The position numbers and the translations under genes are program-made. 64,000 nt of DNA from Henricia sp. BOLD:AAB3569. Lineage: Eukaryota; Echinodermata; Asteroidea; Spinulosida; Echinasteridae. The notes under the pieces were generated by a model. The model was given only the letters and a program-made list of their open reading frames with translations. It searched no databases and was not told the origin of the DNA. Positions 10,448-21,324 of the stretch are shown piece after piece (position 1 is the stretch's first letter; each line of letters opens with the position of its first letter). The stretch is from positions 1,364,001 through 1,428,000 of the forward strand of contig JBBELK010000162.1 in NCBI GenBank assembly GCA_037783545.1, given 5' to 3'.

Positions 10448-11386
10448 AGGCCATCGGAATGAAAGTCATAGAATACCGTCCGGAAGATTTCAAAAACACA
10501 TGCGGCTTTTTTTCATTATTCATTTTTCATTATTTTGAAAAACAGGTGCCCGAGGTGTACATAGACAATGTATGTGCTGCCCCCATATAAGGACAGCGTG
10601 CGAGTGAGACACGACTCGGATTAATCAGATCTATGATCAGATCAACTCGCCAAATACCACATTTTATTCTCACCATAAATTCATATGAAAACCTCTTACG
10701 GTTTCTTTAGTATTCTATTTACGATTTGGTTTCATTATTTTTCTTTCATATTGATCATAAAGTGGACGAAATTTGGGAAATCGGGACTTTTCTTACGTTT
10801 TCGTCTTCAAATCGTTTTCACGTCTGCCATCATTGCATGACAGGCAGACACCGATGAGACGTAATTTTTCATTGGCCAAAATTCGATGTCGCGATGGCAA
10901 CAGCCAATCAGAGACGGAATACATACGTGTACAGAACGTCCGAAGATTGCCGAAGTGAGATCGGGGGTGCGTTAAATAGCACAATACATACGTACGCCGG
11001 TATGGGTATTTTCCTATACCTTCACCGTTGAAGGTATTGTCGGTATGCATACGTATTGCGCTATTGAACGCGCCCCGGGACTTGCAGTCTCGCGCGGCTA
11101 CACCGAAACGTAAAAACACGAACAGTGGAATTGTGTGTCAGCACTTGGATCTCGCGCTCAAGACTATCGTCTGCCGTCTGATTTCGAAAAATTTGGTTGA
11201 TTGGTCGGAATTTCTCGGTTTGGCGCCATATATATCGATTTCTTTCATGAACAAGTATTGAAAGTACGTTGAAGTTCCAATTTTTTTGAAATAATGAAAA
11301 TTTTTCGAATAATGAAAAATTTCGGCGGCGGCCATTTGGTCATGCGGGCGGAGGACGGTATTCTATGACTTTCATTCCGATGGCCT
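10448..11386. mobile_element. PIF/Harbinger-like MITE, 939 bp
   Basis: Terminal inverted repeats GGCCATCGGAATGAAAGTCA / TGACTTTCATTCCGATGGCC extend to about 36 bp (through GAATACCGTCC). Each end is flanked by TTA, a 3-bp target duplication typical of PIF/Harbinger elements. No transposase. It carries a nested foldback (next entry). Confidence 0.7.
10966..11078. mobile_element. nested foldback MITE
   Basis: GGTGCGTTAAATAGCACAAT...TACGTACGCCGGTATGGGTA is matched in inverted order by CCGTTGAAGGTATTGTCGGT...GCGCTATTGAACGCGCC. About 113 bp, almost entirely palindromic. Confidence 0.65.
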
Positions 11387-11451
11387 TATCAAACAGATTG
11401 GTCACTGTACGTCTCGCTATATCGTCTAAAATAAATTAGTCCCACTAACGC

Positions 11452-11545
11452 AAATATATTTATGAATTTTGTTATTAAGCCCCTCAGCTGGTTAAAATAT
11501 ATTTATTAATTTTGTTATTAAGCCCCTCAGCTGGTTAATAAAATG
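11452..11545. repeat. two-copy tandem duplication, ~48-bp unit
   Basis: ATTTTGTTATTAAGCCCCTC and AGCTGGTTAA occur twice in direct tandem with near identity. Confidence 0.85.
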
Positions 11546-11930
11546 TAGCTACGGTTTTACACGTTGCCCCTATAGAGCTCCCTCTACACCAAGTTTAGAA
11601 TATCATCAAGACCATCGCCTAGTTGTTTGTCCATACTTGTTTTTTAATTTAACAGCGGTCGGTAAACCCTTTCAGTTTCATACGAAGACCTAGAGGGGAC
11701 ATTTAACTTATTACTATTAGGCCTACATGTATGCTTTTTTGTTTTTTAGTACATGTACATGTACGTACGTACGTGATAATAATACGTACGCATACTGCAG
11801 ACATGGCATAACACGCAGCAGTGTGAGCGAGAATGCGTTAAAAAATGCTTATCAAAATTCAGTTTTTTCGGGATAGGCCTATGCAACATTTGCGACGGAA
11901 GTGTCAGTCACTCGATCAGTGGGAAATAGA
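11546..11930. other. no recognised feature
   Basis: Non-coding sequence. Contains short (GTAC/GTACGT) runs around 11750-11775 only. Confidence 0.35.
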
Positions 11931-12585
11931 ATAAACCTTATCGACATTGTCAATGCATTATGGGATTGGATTACAAAATTGCCCGGCCAAATGTGCATAA
12001 ACCTATGAGGCGGACACCAACTCGGCAACTTTTTTACTCATTTTCACGAAAACCAAAAAGAGTTCAAGAATCAACCTCCCACCACTTTATCTTTGACACA
12101 TATCAAACATTCTGACAAACATGTCCCGAAACAGAAATGTTGCAAATGCGAGAAATCATCGGATATTCCCTTCGTATCGGTGCAACACACGCTGTATCGG
12201 CAGTGTGCTGCACTGCGAGTCCACGGACTCCCCCACCAATATAAATTTTTAAAAATCGATCCGTCCAGCGCCGTGTGTTGCATAGCCATGATAGCGCTAG
12301 CACATACCGAGCTGCGAGCGTGGTACTCAGACTCTACCGATACGAAGGGAATCCCCAAAGATTTCTCGCATTTGCGACATTTCTGTTTCAGGACATGTTT
12401 GTCAGAATGTTTGATGTGTCAAAGATAAAGTGGTGGGAGGTTGATTCTTGAACTCTTTTTGGTTTTCGTGAAAATGAGTAAAAAAGTTGCCGAGTTGGTG
12501 TCCGCCTCATAGGTTTATGCACATTTGGCCGGGCAATTTTGTCATCCAATCCCATAATGCATTGAGAACGTCGATAAGGTTTATT
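11931..12585. mobile_element. large foldback element, ~235-bp arms
   Basis: Left end ATAAACCTTATCGAC... and right end ...GTCGATAAGGTTTAT. The arms are inverted copies along almost their whole length (landmarks GCCCGGCCAAATGTGCATAA, CGGACACCAACTCGGCAACT, CATCTTTGACACATATCAAA-like blocks). Short open frames read off both arms are artefacts of the palindrome. The same terminal family is at 14264-14853. Confidence 0.85.
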
Positions 12586-12742
12586 GAATATAAGCTATCG
12601 ATTCCAATATATAAATTGGAGCACCCAAATCTGTGTTCAAATCAAATGTATATGAAAAAAATACCATATTTTTCTCAAGTCCCTAACTAGATTATTGTAC
12701 ATGTTGTAGGCCTATGTTTAATTTTATAGGCCTATTCTACCC

Positions 12743-12781
12743 CTAGAACTATGGGGGATATACTATCCCCCATAGTTCTAG
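12743..12781. repeat. perfect 18-bp palindrome with 3-nt loop
   Basis: CTAGAACTATGGGGGATA, loop TAC, TATCCCCCATAGTTCTAG. It abuts the left end of the following TIR element. Confidence 0.9.
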
Positions 12782-13353
12782 GCCGGTGTCACGGTCTCAG
12801 ATGTTCCGCGTGCTCAGATGTTCCGATGACGTCACGGAACAGTTCAGCACGTTGCGTGCACGATCTCAGATGTTCCGCGTGCTCACATGTCCCGGTGTAA
12901 AAGGTAAAACTGTCCCCTTGCGAATGTGTCTGGCCTCATCGTACGTGTGTTTCTTTGCCTGCACACGCACGACTCTCTTCTGACTCTCAGAAAGCCCTGC
13001 TGCATGCGTAAGACAGCTTGCTCAAGTAATAAATTATTTGTTCGTTGTTTTCTTTAAATACGGCGAAACGGCATGAACGCTCCGCGGCCGCCATCTTGCA
13101 AAAATGAGACTACCGTATATCCCCGTACGCATACGGTACCCTACCAGAAACGTGGAGAAACCTGTGACCATACCCAGTACCTGTACATACTGCGCGCTAC
13201 GTACATGGCGCGAATTCTGCTGATCAACTCAGCACTCTACCTAAACTGGTATAATTACGTATGCTGTGCGCATGACGTTCCGTGACGTAAGCTACCATAT
13301 TTGGTCATCGGAACATCTGAGCACGCGGAACATCTGAGATCGGGACACCGGGC
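12781..13353. mobile_element. TIR element (GGCCGGTGTC...GACACCGGGCC), 573 bp
   Basis: Left end GGCCGGTGTCACGGTCTCAG then ATGTTCCGCGTGCTCAGATG. The right end is the reverse complement (CATCTGAGCACGCGGAACAT then CTGAGATCGGGACACCGG). The motif CTCAGATGTTCCGCGTGCTCA is also repeated directly within the left end. No transposase. Confidence 0.8.
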
Positions 13354-13713
13354 CCGGTAGGCCTATTCCAATTTCGAGGCAAAATATTATATAAAAAAAA
13401 CAGCAAACGAAATACTTTCCCTTACCTGTTTACTAGGCCACTTAGTACTTGAATGCTGGTGCAAACAGCTAATTCACAGCAACTTGCTGTTTGACTTTTC
13501 AAGTCATTCTTTAAAAGCTCTTGAAGATTCTGCAGTCATCCGGCCGTCATGCCGCGCCCGTGAACCTGCTATTAATGAAGTGCTAAAACCGAAGAAGAAA
13601 AAAACAGTCAATCTTGCAAAACGTTGCAACATCAGTCCGACGAATGGAGTCTGGCTTATAAAATCTTCCTACCTGTACTCACAAGAAACTTGATACGGCA
13701 CCAGACTACAAAC
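13354..13713. other. no recognised feature
   Basis: Includes a 70-codon plus-strand open frame (13484-13693) without recognisable similarity. Probably non-coding. Confidence 0.35.
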
Positions 13714-14272
13714 TTATAGGTGCGTTCGCTCAGCTTTTCCGGGTTTCCCGGTCCCCGGGTCTACCCCGAATGCATAGTTCCGACCTGTCAATCAAGCCGA
13801 ACCCGCCGACCAATCACAACAGAGCTAGCAGACGGCGCCCACATAGGTCAAAGTGATGCAATCATCACACAATCACGCGATGTTATGCCCATACAGTTTG
13901 TATGTTGTATGAGCCAGTGACCGGGTGAATTTTGGTTTCAATGTCGGGCGATTCGCTGTTCAAAGGTATAAGAAAGCGCATTTTTATGAATATACCTATG
14001 TCATCCCTGCATTACTAGCCCTTCGCTCAGTAACTGTCGACCCTAAAACATAAATACCTTTGAGTTTTCTCCAATGAATCTGTGCTTTCCATGATGCCGA
14101 GTCCCGTTGCTTCGTACGTTGTGTCGACATTTTTTGCGAAAAAAATGGCTTGTGAGCACATAGCAACAATATCTAAGGGGCGGGGCTAACTAGGCAATCT
14201 CGGAACTATGCATTGTTCGCTAAGCCGTAACTACATAATGTTTACTTAGCCTATGCACCTATCAATAAACCT
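13714..14272. mobile_element. putative TIR element (ATAGGTGC...)
   Basis: ATAGGTGC at 13717 is matched by GCACCTAT at the right edge, with inner GCATAGTTCCGA / CGGAACTATGC also inverted. Weakly conserved arms, non-coding. Confidence 0.5.
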
Positions 14273-14853
14273 TATTGACGTTCTCAAGGCATCATGGGAT
14301 TGGATGATATACGAGGCTGGCAATTTTCACACAAACCTATGGGGCTTTGGGGGCATGACAATGATCATGGATTTTATTCTCATTTCTGTGGTGCGATTGA
14401 CATGTGATCTTCCCACACGTTCTTCATAAAGGAAAGATGCAATTTTTGAAAAACATAATTTTTATTTTAACTATAGTAAAATGAAATAAAATGAGAACAT
14501 TTTAAATAGTGCACAGCACCAGTTTGTATACTTTACAAAAGAATGCTCAACCCTGGCTCAACCAACCGTGACAGCTCTTCTATAATAACTGGCACCGTTC
14601 AAAAAGTCGAGTTTTCCTAGTTTATTTCATCTTATTATAAGCTCAATTAAAATAAAAATCATCTTTGTCAAAAATTGCATCTTTCCTTGATCAAAAGCGT
14701 GTGAGAAGATCACATAATATCGCTTCACAGAAATGAGAATGAAATCTATGAACGTTGTCATGTCCCCAGAGCCCCATAGGTTTGTGTAAAAATTCCCAGC
14801 TTCATTTGTCATCCAATCCCATGATGCCTTGAGAACGTCGATAAGGATTATCG
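14264..14853. mobile_element. foldback MITE, related to 11931-12585
   Basis: Left AATAAACCTTATTGACGTTC...ATCATGGGATTGGATGA. Right ...TCATCCAATCCCATGATGCC...GTCGATAAGGATTAT. The arms also share the CCCATAGGTTTGTGT and CATGACAA...GATTTTATTCTCATTTCTG blocks. Confidence 0.8.
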
Positions 14854-14869
14854 ATTCTCCCACCCATCC

Positions 14870-15090
14870 CTCCGCGCTGCCCCACCCCCAAGGTGGGGGT
14901 TTGGTCACGTTTTTCATGCCCCAGGGTGGGGATTTTGACCCATGCATTGAAATAAAACTTTATACGCATCTGTATACACTGAGTATGAGACGCGCATGTT
15001 TTGCACCTTTTGTCACCTAAATTTTGTCCCAGGGGTGGTGATCTATACCCAGCACGATATGTGGCAAAGGGACTGCCCCCTAACGCCCCT
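14870..15090. repeat. fragment of the GTGGGG-rich MITE family
   Basis: Shares CATGCCCCAGGGTGGGGATTTTG and CGCGCATGTTTTGCACC-type blocks with the arms at 36250-36470 and 38130-38238. Interpreted as a truncated relative. Confidence 0.55.
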
Positions 15091-15257
15091 ATACCTCAAC
15101 ACACTCTTCCCTTTTGTTAACGCACCAATCCCTCCTAAAAACTGAAAGGAATTCCTTGGAAATTCCTTGGATGTTTGAGACACAATGGGGGAACAATGGT
15201 AGGGGAGATGCCCTCTGCCACATATCGTGCTGCATATGCCAAGATCGCCGCGGCCCC

Positions 15258-15347
15258 ACCTCCCCTCCCTCCCCTCCCCCCCCCCCTCCCCCCCCCCCCC
15301 CCACCTCCCCTCCCTCCCCCCACCTCCCCTCCCTCCCCCACCTACAC
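15258..15347. repeat. C-rich low-complexity tract
   Basis: CCCCTCCC/CCACCTCCC homopolymer-like run. Open frames across it (Pro- or Gly-rich) are artefacts. Confidence 0.9.
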
Positions 15348-15359
15348 AGCTGGGCCAGT

Positions 15360-16423
15360 GGTCAGTTGCTGACTGTCAGATTTGCCAAATCAGAGATCCA
15401 ATGTAAAGGTGTCATCACTGGAATCCCAACTGACCTTGGCGATCAGGAGAATTTGAAAGTTTGTAAAAAGTCTGGTGTCAATGAAGTTCGTCGACTGATG
15501 AGAAAGAGGGAAGGTCTGCTTGAGAAAAGTCTCTCGGTGTGCCTCACCTTCAATAAACCCACACTCCCTGACTACTTCCAAGTTGGTTATGAGATTTTCA
15601 ATATCAAGTTGTACATCCCGCCTGTTGTAAGATGTTTTAAGTGTCAGCGTTTAGGCCATGTGTCAAGCCAATGCAGAGGGGTAATGAGATGTGTCCGATG
15701 TGGTGGCAACCATCGATTTGAGCAATGTGAACGGAAGGAGAATGCCCGCTGCTGTCGTTGTGGAGGAAATCATTCGGCTGCTTATGGTAGTTGCTCTACT
15801 ATCAGAGAAGAAGAGAAGATTCAAAGCATCCGTGTCACCTACAACATATCTTATGCATAAGCAGCGAAGGCTATTAAAACCGACATTATCTTTGAACCCA
15901 AAAGCACACCCTCACAGCCGCCAACTTATCAACGCTCGCCAACTTATCATCACCCGCAAGCTCAAGCACATGTAAACCATGGCCAAGTGAACCGACCATC
16001 TCAAAATCAACCAACAGAAACCCAACGCTACCAGAACCGTCCTAAGCCTCTCCCTCATAAAGCAGATGCCTCCATACAGACTGAAACTCAAAGTACTGGA
16101 ACTCAAACTAGCCCAACCTCTTCCTACATCCAAGCTGACCACACTCTTGTTGAAATGCTGATGTGAGCTCTACAAATATTTGAGTCCATCAAAAACCAAG
16201 CGCAAAGAGAAACTGCCATCAAAACACTTGTTGAACATATTTCCCGTGCAACTCAAATACCAAAAACACAGGATAAACAACAGCCATCTACTTCGAGTAC
16301 CTCTTCTAAACCAGAGTCAAAACAAACCCAAAAGAAAAAAGAATCTACTAATAAGAAAGACACGAACCACACACCTTCTCAAGGCTCAAGTCAGAAACCC
16401 AGAAAGGGAAAACAAGACAACTA
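15360..16423 (+). pseudogene. non-LTR retrotransposon ORF1 (zinc-knuckle), decayed
   Basis: The frame encodes an RRM-like segment (residues such as GVITGIPTDL, SGVNEVRRLMRK, KSLSVCLTF), then three zinc-knuckle-like clusters: CFKCQRLGHVSSQC, CVRCGGNHRFEQC and CCRCGGNHSAAYGSC. This is the layout of ORF1 nucleic-acid-binding proteins of Jockey/I-group LINEs. The same frame continues, Pro/Gln/Thr-rich, to a stop near 16423, but it is broken by in-frame stops near 15857 (TAA) and 16163 (TGA). The C-rich tract upstream has replaced or interrupted the 5' end. It is followed directly by ORF2 remnants on the same strand. ORF1 proteins bind LINE RNA in the retrotransposition particle. This copy is dead. 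Confidence 0.8.
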
Positions 16424-16429
16424 AACATG

Positions 16430-17995
16430 TTATTTTTTCTTATCATGATCATCCTTCAATGGAATGCACAATCCCTCAATGCCCATGGTAGTGAACTTAA
16501 AAATGCTTTAAATAACTAGAAAGAAAAACCTGCCATTCTTTGCATTCAGGAGACATGGCTTTGTAATTATAAAACATAACCTTGTTTGCATTAATGATGG
16601 TAGTGGTACAAGAATTAATCCCTCTAGCTCTGGGGGTAGTACGTCATGTCTAGATATCACTTTGTGCTCTCCTAACTTTGCCACTAAATGTAACTGGAAT
16701 GCTCTTAATGATTCTTGGAGCAGTGATCATTGTCCTCTCCTTATTCAATTTAATAAAAAATGCTTTCTTAATTCCAATAACCGTACTCCCCAATGGGCCT
16801 ATAAGAAAGCTACAGATTAGGATAAATTCCAACATGCCTGTAATGATATGATTAAAGAACCCAACAATTCTCAAGACATTGATGCTATGTACGATTCATA
16901 TCTTACCCAACTTGAGACAGCTGTAAATTATGCAATTCCTAAAACTAAACCCACCAGAGCTAACAAACCTCCAAAATCGTGGTGGAATGATGAGTGCAAA
17001 GAAGCTATCCTTAATAAGAAAGAAGCTCTTAAAACTCTCAGGAAAACTCTTCATCCAGATGATCTTATCAAGTATAAAAGGGCTAATGCTATAGCCCGAA
17101 GAACAATTAAATCTGCCAAGCGTAAAGACTGGGAAAATTTTGTAGTGAAATAAATCACCGTACCCCACAACAAAAAATCTGGAAAAAAGTTAAAGCTATC
17201 AATAACTCTAGCCTTCACAACTCTATCCCTGTACTGAAAAACGGTCAAGATAACATCATTACTGATGAAGATAAAGCCAATTATATTGCTGACAGTTTCA
17301 GCAAGGTCAGTAGTAATGCTAACCATGACCCAGCTTTTATTAAATTTAAAAATAAGACTGAATCAGAAATGTCTATTAACAGTTACAACGATAAGGTCAT
17401 AAATGAACCTTTCACTATGTCTGAACTCAATAAAGCTATTGATAACAGCAAAGACACTTCACCGGGCAAAGATGGTATTCGCAATATCATCCTTAAACAT
17501 CTTCCTACAAAAGCCTGTGAATTCCTACTCCTCATTTTTAACGTAATATGGCATGCATCACAGTGCCCTGCTGCTTGGAAAGATACCATTCTCATACCAA
17601 TCCTTAAACCAAGTAAAAATCCATGTGATCCCCTTCTTATAGGCCCATTGCATTAACCTCTACTATATGTAAAATAATGGAGAAAATGGTAAATTTCAGG
17701 CTAATTTGGTATCTTGAAGGTAATAATCTCTTAAGTAATCAACAGGGTTGTTTCCGCAAGGGTCTTAGCACCAAAGACCATATTATCAAACTTGAATCGT
17801 ATATTAACAAAGGTTTTGCTAATAAGGAAAGCACTCTGTCTGTTTTCATTGACATAGAAAAAGCTTATGACATGTTATGGCGTAAGCAGGCGTAAGGGAA
17901 TTATCTTGAAACTTCAATCACTTGGAGTTTATGGGAAAATTATAAAATGGATTGATAATTTCCTGAGTAAAAGAAAGATTCTGGCGATGCAGAGA
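16430..17995 (+). pseudogene. non-LTR retrotransposon ORF2 remnant (AP endonuclease + RT)
   Basis: Starts with the typical endonuclease opening ILQWNAQSLNAHGSELKNAL, then LCIQETWLCN. A deletion removes the middle of the endonuclease, and SSDHCPLLIQF (the C-terminal SDH catalytic motif) follows. Next come the linker PKSWWNDECKEAI and RT blocks TSPGKDGI, IMEKMVNFRL, NQQGCFRKGLSTKDHI and FIDIEKAYDMLWR (RT motif A with the catalytic Asp). At least three frameshifts or stops break it (for example near 16517, 16818, 17152 and 17654), and it ends before RT motif C near 17995, where unrelated sequence begins. The order of blocks and EKAYD motif fit the Jockey/I/CR1 superclade. It cannot encode an active polymerase. 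Confidence 0.85.
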
Positions 17996-18395
17996 TTTCG
18001 TTCCCACATTTCACCCATAATGCACCGCGGTAAATATTGCGTGACGTCATTATGTCATAGGTCTATTTGTCTATTTGTTCATTTTAAAATATTTATATGT
18101 TAGTGGAATCTAGACTCAAATACAAGTCGTCGTTTAATGGAACAGTTGGAAATAGGGTCATATTTGGTCTAAAATTATCGCCTTTTGAGTAAACTAGACA
18201 GAACAGCCATTTTTTTGAGTAAACAGGAGTTTTCTGGAGTTTTTTTTCCTGACAATATTGTATATTTAGTAACCGCATAACACCTCGAGGGTGGAAAGAT
18301 TACAGCTACATTTCGCTACATTTTTGTTATTAAATGATGAAAAAATGCTAAAGTCATCGGAAAATATGTGTACTGTTTGCATTACACAATTAGTC
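17996..18395. other. no recognised feature
   Basis: AT-rich, non-coding. Contains 'gcgtgacgtcattatgt...aggtctatt', also present at 26473-26510, so at least part is a dispersed repeat. Confidence 0.4.
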
Positions 18396-19207
18396 TTAAA
18401 GGAACACACCGGCTTTGTTGGGCTATTTTGTGCTCGAAATAGACCCATACATTATTCTGAAGCGCCTTCGAGAGTAAATTAGATATATCCTGAAAAGACG
18501 CCGTCAAATTTGGCCGTTTGTGAGCACTTTTGAAAAATTCAAGGTCACGTGACTTTTCGGAACCAAATTCTGGTTCCGAAAAGTCACGTGGTCTTGTGAG
18601 TTAGTTGTATTTCAGCCGTATAAAAGTTTGTTACTGCAGAACTGCACCAAATTCAACTCTTATTTCCCCCCAATGTTTATAAGTAATTGACAAAAGAGAG
18701 ACTACTGATACAGGTATGAAACAAAGTTAAACATAAGTATGAAAATTCGAACATAATTGTTTGTTTCGAGAGTCCAGAGAACGGGAGCGAGCGCGTGCTA
18801 CGGCAGGCTACCGTGGAGTGTAGGATATTTGCCCGCGCAGCACGGCAAATAGCCCGAGTGCACACACACACGAGCGTGTTGCTTCGGTGTACGTTCGTGA
18901 AGAAAAAAACATGATGCCAACTCCTCAAAAGAAAACGGAAATTCCTATTCGGTCGTCCGGGCTGTCCAGTGAAATCGTGAGCAGAAAATTTGAGATATCC
19001 TGAGCAGGAGAAGAGCGAATCGTTTGTGACAAAGTCGTGAGGCTCGCGCATAGTTGCAACGGCTGGTAAAGCGTATAACCCGTCTTTTGACCGTTTTTGT
19101 TAATTTTGCACTTCTTTAGTAAATTTTCCCAACGACCATCAAAAAAGTATTGTCGATGCTGCTACATCACTAAATCATGTAAACAGTAGGCCGGTGTGTA
19201 CCTTTAA
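18396..19207. mobile_element. TTAA-bounded palindromic MITE, copy 1 (812 bp)
   Basis: Ends TTAAAGGAACACACCGGC and GCCGGTGTGTACCTTTAA. A strong internal palindrome at 18546-18594 is built from CACGTGACTTTTCGGAACC and its complement. The minus-strand open frame inside (MREPHDFV...) is not conserved as protein in the other copies. Related copies are at 48801-49586 (inverted) and 35195-35840 (deleted). Confidence 0.8.
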
Positions 19208-19444
19208 GCATTGACGACTGCAGGTGCATTGCGTATAGAGAAAACCTAATGCACAATCAGCCAGTTTGCTGCAGACATAATGGAATACTCTTCATGGATC
19301 AGCTCAACTTGCCGTGAGCATAACCCAGAACGGGCTGTGTGGCTGTGGAGTTGCTCATTCCAACTGCAGATAACTTTGCAGCGCGGTTCTAAAATCTGTT
19401 ATGTTTCATAATTATGGATGTTATATGATCTGGCTAGTCATTCC
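19208..19444. other. no recognised feature
   Basis: Short spacer between the MITE and a LINE fragment. Nothing identified. Confidence 0.35.
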
Positions 19445-19680
19445 ATTCTATTGCCATCTTAGGAAAGAATGAATGAAGATGAGATTGTGGAGTAGACTGT
19501 GGTATGACAAGCTGGTTGGGTTTACAACTTTTCGTAGCCATTCGTGTGCGTGACGATGGGGGTTCTTGATGTCCAGGTCAACAAGGTGATACACGATTTT
19601 GTGGAACATCACCAAGCTATTGTAACGTCTTATGCGCTGAAGGAGTGGTAGCTCCGGTTGACTTAACATATGCAGCGGCG
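19445..19680 (-). pseudogene. LINE ORF2 3'-terminal fragment
   Basis: The minus-strand frame contains LLQRIRRYNSLVMFHKIVYH, then SYHSLLHNLIFIHSFLRW. This resembles the conserved C-terminal 'L..RR...L..MYKIV..LV' and 'Y..SFFP.....WN' blocks that end ORF2 of CR1/Jockey-group LINEs. It is opposite in strand to the LINE at 15.4-18 kb and therefore a separate insertion. Too short and degenerate to assign to a clade. Confidence 0.5.
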
Positions 19681-19888
19681 TCGCTAGATGGGGATGGGGG
19701 TTGGGGTGGAGGGGGCGAGTGAAAATCATGGTACTGTCGGCAAATTCACGGTGCGGTCAGCAAAATAATAAATAAATTGAATAATTACATCATCAAAACG
19801 CCACAGCGAAATCGGCAATGCTATTACGGTTGTGGTAATATATATAGATTATGTTATGTCGGCACGTGTTGTCCCGCGAAGGTACTCA

Positions 19889-20055
19889 CCACCCCACCCC
19901 CCCCCCCCCTCCCCCACCCCCCCCCCCCCCCACCCCCCCCCCCCCCCACCCCCCCCCCCCTCCCCCCCCCCGGCAACCCCCACCCTGCGAGCGACTCTGC
20001 GAAGGCCCAGCAGCCGTCGGTAAATTTCGGTCAACCAAACCCCCCCCCCCCCTCC
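19889..20055. repeat. C-rich low-complexity tracts
   Basis: (CCCCCCAC)n-like runs 19889-19972 and a C12-type run at 20041-20052. All Pro/Gly-rich reading frames here are artefacts. Confidence 0.9.
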
Positions 20056-20128
20056 AACCCCATTGAAAATGCGGTGACCATGCCGAAATGCAGCCGCGGT
20101 ATGAGGGCGAGGAGAGGGGAGACCAAAG

Positions 20129-20155
20129 GTGTGTGTGTGTGTGTGTGTGTGTGTG
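20129..20155. repeat. (GT)13 microsatellite at left edge of the cassette array
   Basis: Perfect GT dinucleotide run that ends where the recombinase cassette begins (GTG|GACTTGTC). A matching tract lies at the other outer edge, 34096-34124. Confidence 0.95.
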
Positions 20156-20204
20156 GACTTGTCTAAGATGCGAATCGAGGTCTTGTATGTGAATACACTC
20201 ACAC

Positions 20205-20244
20205 AAACCGAGGACGGCCTGCAAACCGAGCTCGTCCTCGGTTT
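20205..20244. repeat. hairpin near cassette left end (copy 1)
   Basis: 12-bp arms AAACCGAGGACG / CGTCCTCGGTTT with a 16-nt loop that itself contains AAACCGAG. About 50 bp inside the cassette edge, a usual place for recombinase-binding sites. The identical structure in copy 2 is at 29385-29424. Confidence 0.85.
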
Positions 20245-20828
20245 GATATATCACAGAAATGGAGCTTTCGCGGGTAGTTGTGACTGCCAGAGAAATTCCA
20301 GCCATTTCTAAAGGAGTCCTCAATGTGCGGTTTTCATGAGTGGTGTGTCATTTACACCTGCCTCATTTTTCTCCTCCGGGTTACCCGAAACTGTAAGTGC
20401 GCCCTCTGGAGTTTTGTGCGATACGCGGTAAATCGAGCCCTGGCATTTTGACAGGGTTTACGTCAGAGCGAGACTGTTTATTTGGGGACGCTAACTTCAT
20501 GCGGAATCCTTCATGCGTACCACAAGCGTGTCATTTTCCTGGAGGAAAACACGAAATCTGCTAATTGAATCTGCTATTTCTTCAACGGATTCCAAATATG
20601 GTAAGTATAATTCTCGCGATTGTGAGGCTATATACCCAAGTGATAGTTAACAACATGTATATAGTAAGCTTATTATTAGTATTACATGTAATATTATTAA
20701 ATTATCAGATTATGAAAAGTTTCATCGCAAAACGCTGATAGGGCCTGCGCCTAGCCTAGGGCTAGGCCTATACTAGTACATGGTACAGTCATGACAGTCG
20801 GTGGTAAATTGAACTACATGTAGGCTAT

Positions 20829-20897
20829 TAAAACGACTTTGGCGGATATAACCGAGTTTGCAAATAGAGCTAGGTTATATCCGCCAAAGTCGTTTTA
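20829..20897. repeat. 25-bp perfect hairpin (copy 1)
   Basis: TAAAACGACTTTGGCGGATA...ACC and its exact complement separated by 19 nt. The copy 2 counterpart is at 30009-30077. Followed by a 20-bp inverted repeat CACACAATGGAATTAGCATA (20913-20932 with 21078-21097). Confidence 0.9.
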
Positions 20898-21324
20898 GTT
20901 AATTCAAGTTACCACACAATGGAATTAGCATACTCATGTATATTCTGGTACAGCAGACTTTTATAGTTTGGTTCCCGAGTACAGTGGATGGCACTCCACA
21001 ATAAGCTTATATGATTAGGAAACGGTCCATAGTCGGTGATATTATGTCAAAGGTCCGCTATACAAAAAATAAATGAATATGCTAATTCCATTGTGTGTGA
21101 AAAACCCCGAACAGGTCTAAAGACCATATCGCAAATCGTTTTTTCACCAACAGAGGGCGCCCTTCTACATGAAGACTAAATCTATATAGTGCTTGCTCCG
21201 ATCTGTTGCAGTGTGTCCATGAAGCGAGGAGTTAAGCCGAAAGAATGAAACCCAAAGGTCGTCCCCGAAAACGTGCGGCTTATTTTTACAAGGTACAGTA
21301 TATAGGTACCCCTGGAATGAGAAC

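Noticed and set aside
12071-12428. Two opposing ~100-codon frames with similar products
   Set aside because: They are read from the two arms of a foldback element, so their similarity is a consequence of the palindrome, not of gene duplication.
15089-15372. Long Pro- or Gly-rich open frames on both strands
   Set aside because: They are readings of a poly-C/C-rich tract with no stop codons and carry no conserved sequence. The same applies at 19832-20323, 23610-23932, 32790-33112, 40263-40445 and 41286-42299.
18677-19051. 124-codon minus-strand frame as a gene
   Set aside because: It lies inside a MITE. The corresponding frames in the other two copies differ by frameshifts and show no protein-level conservation.
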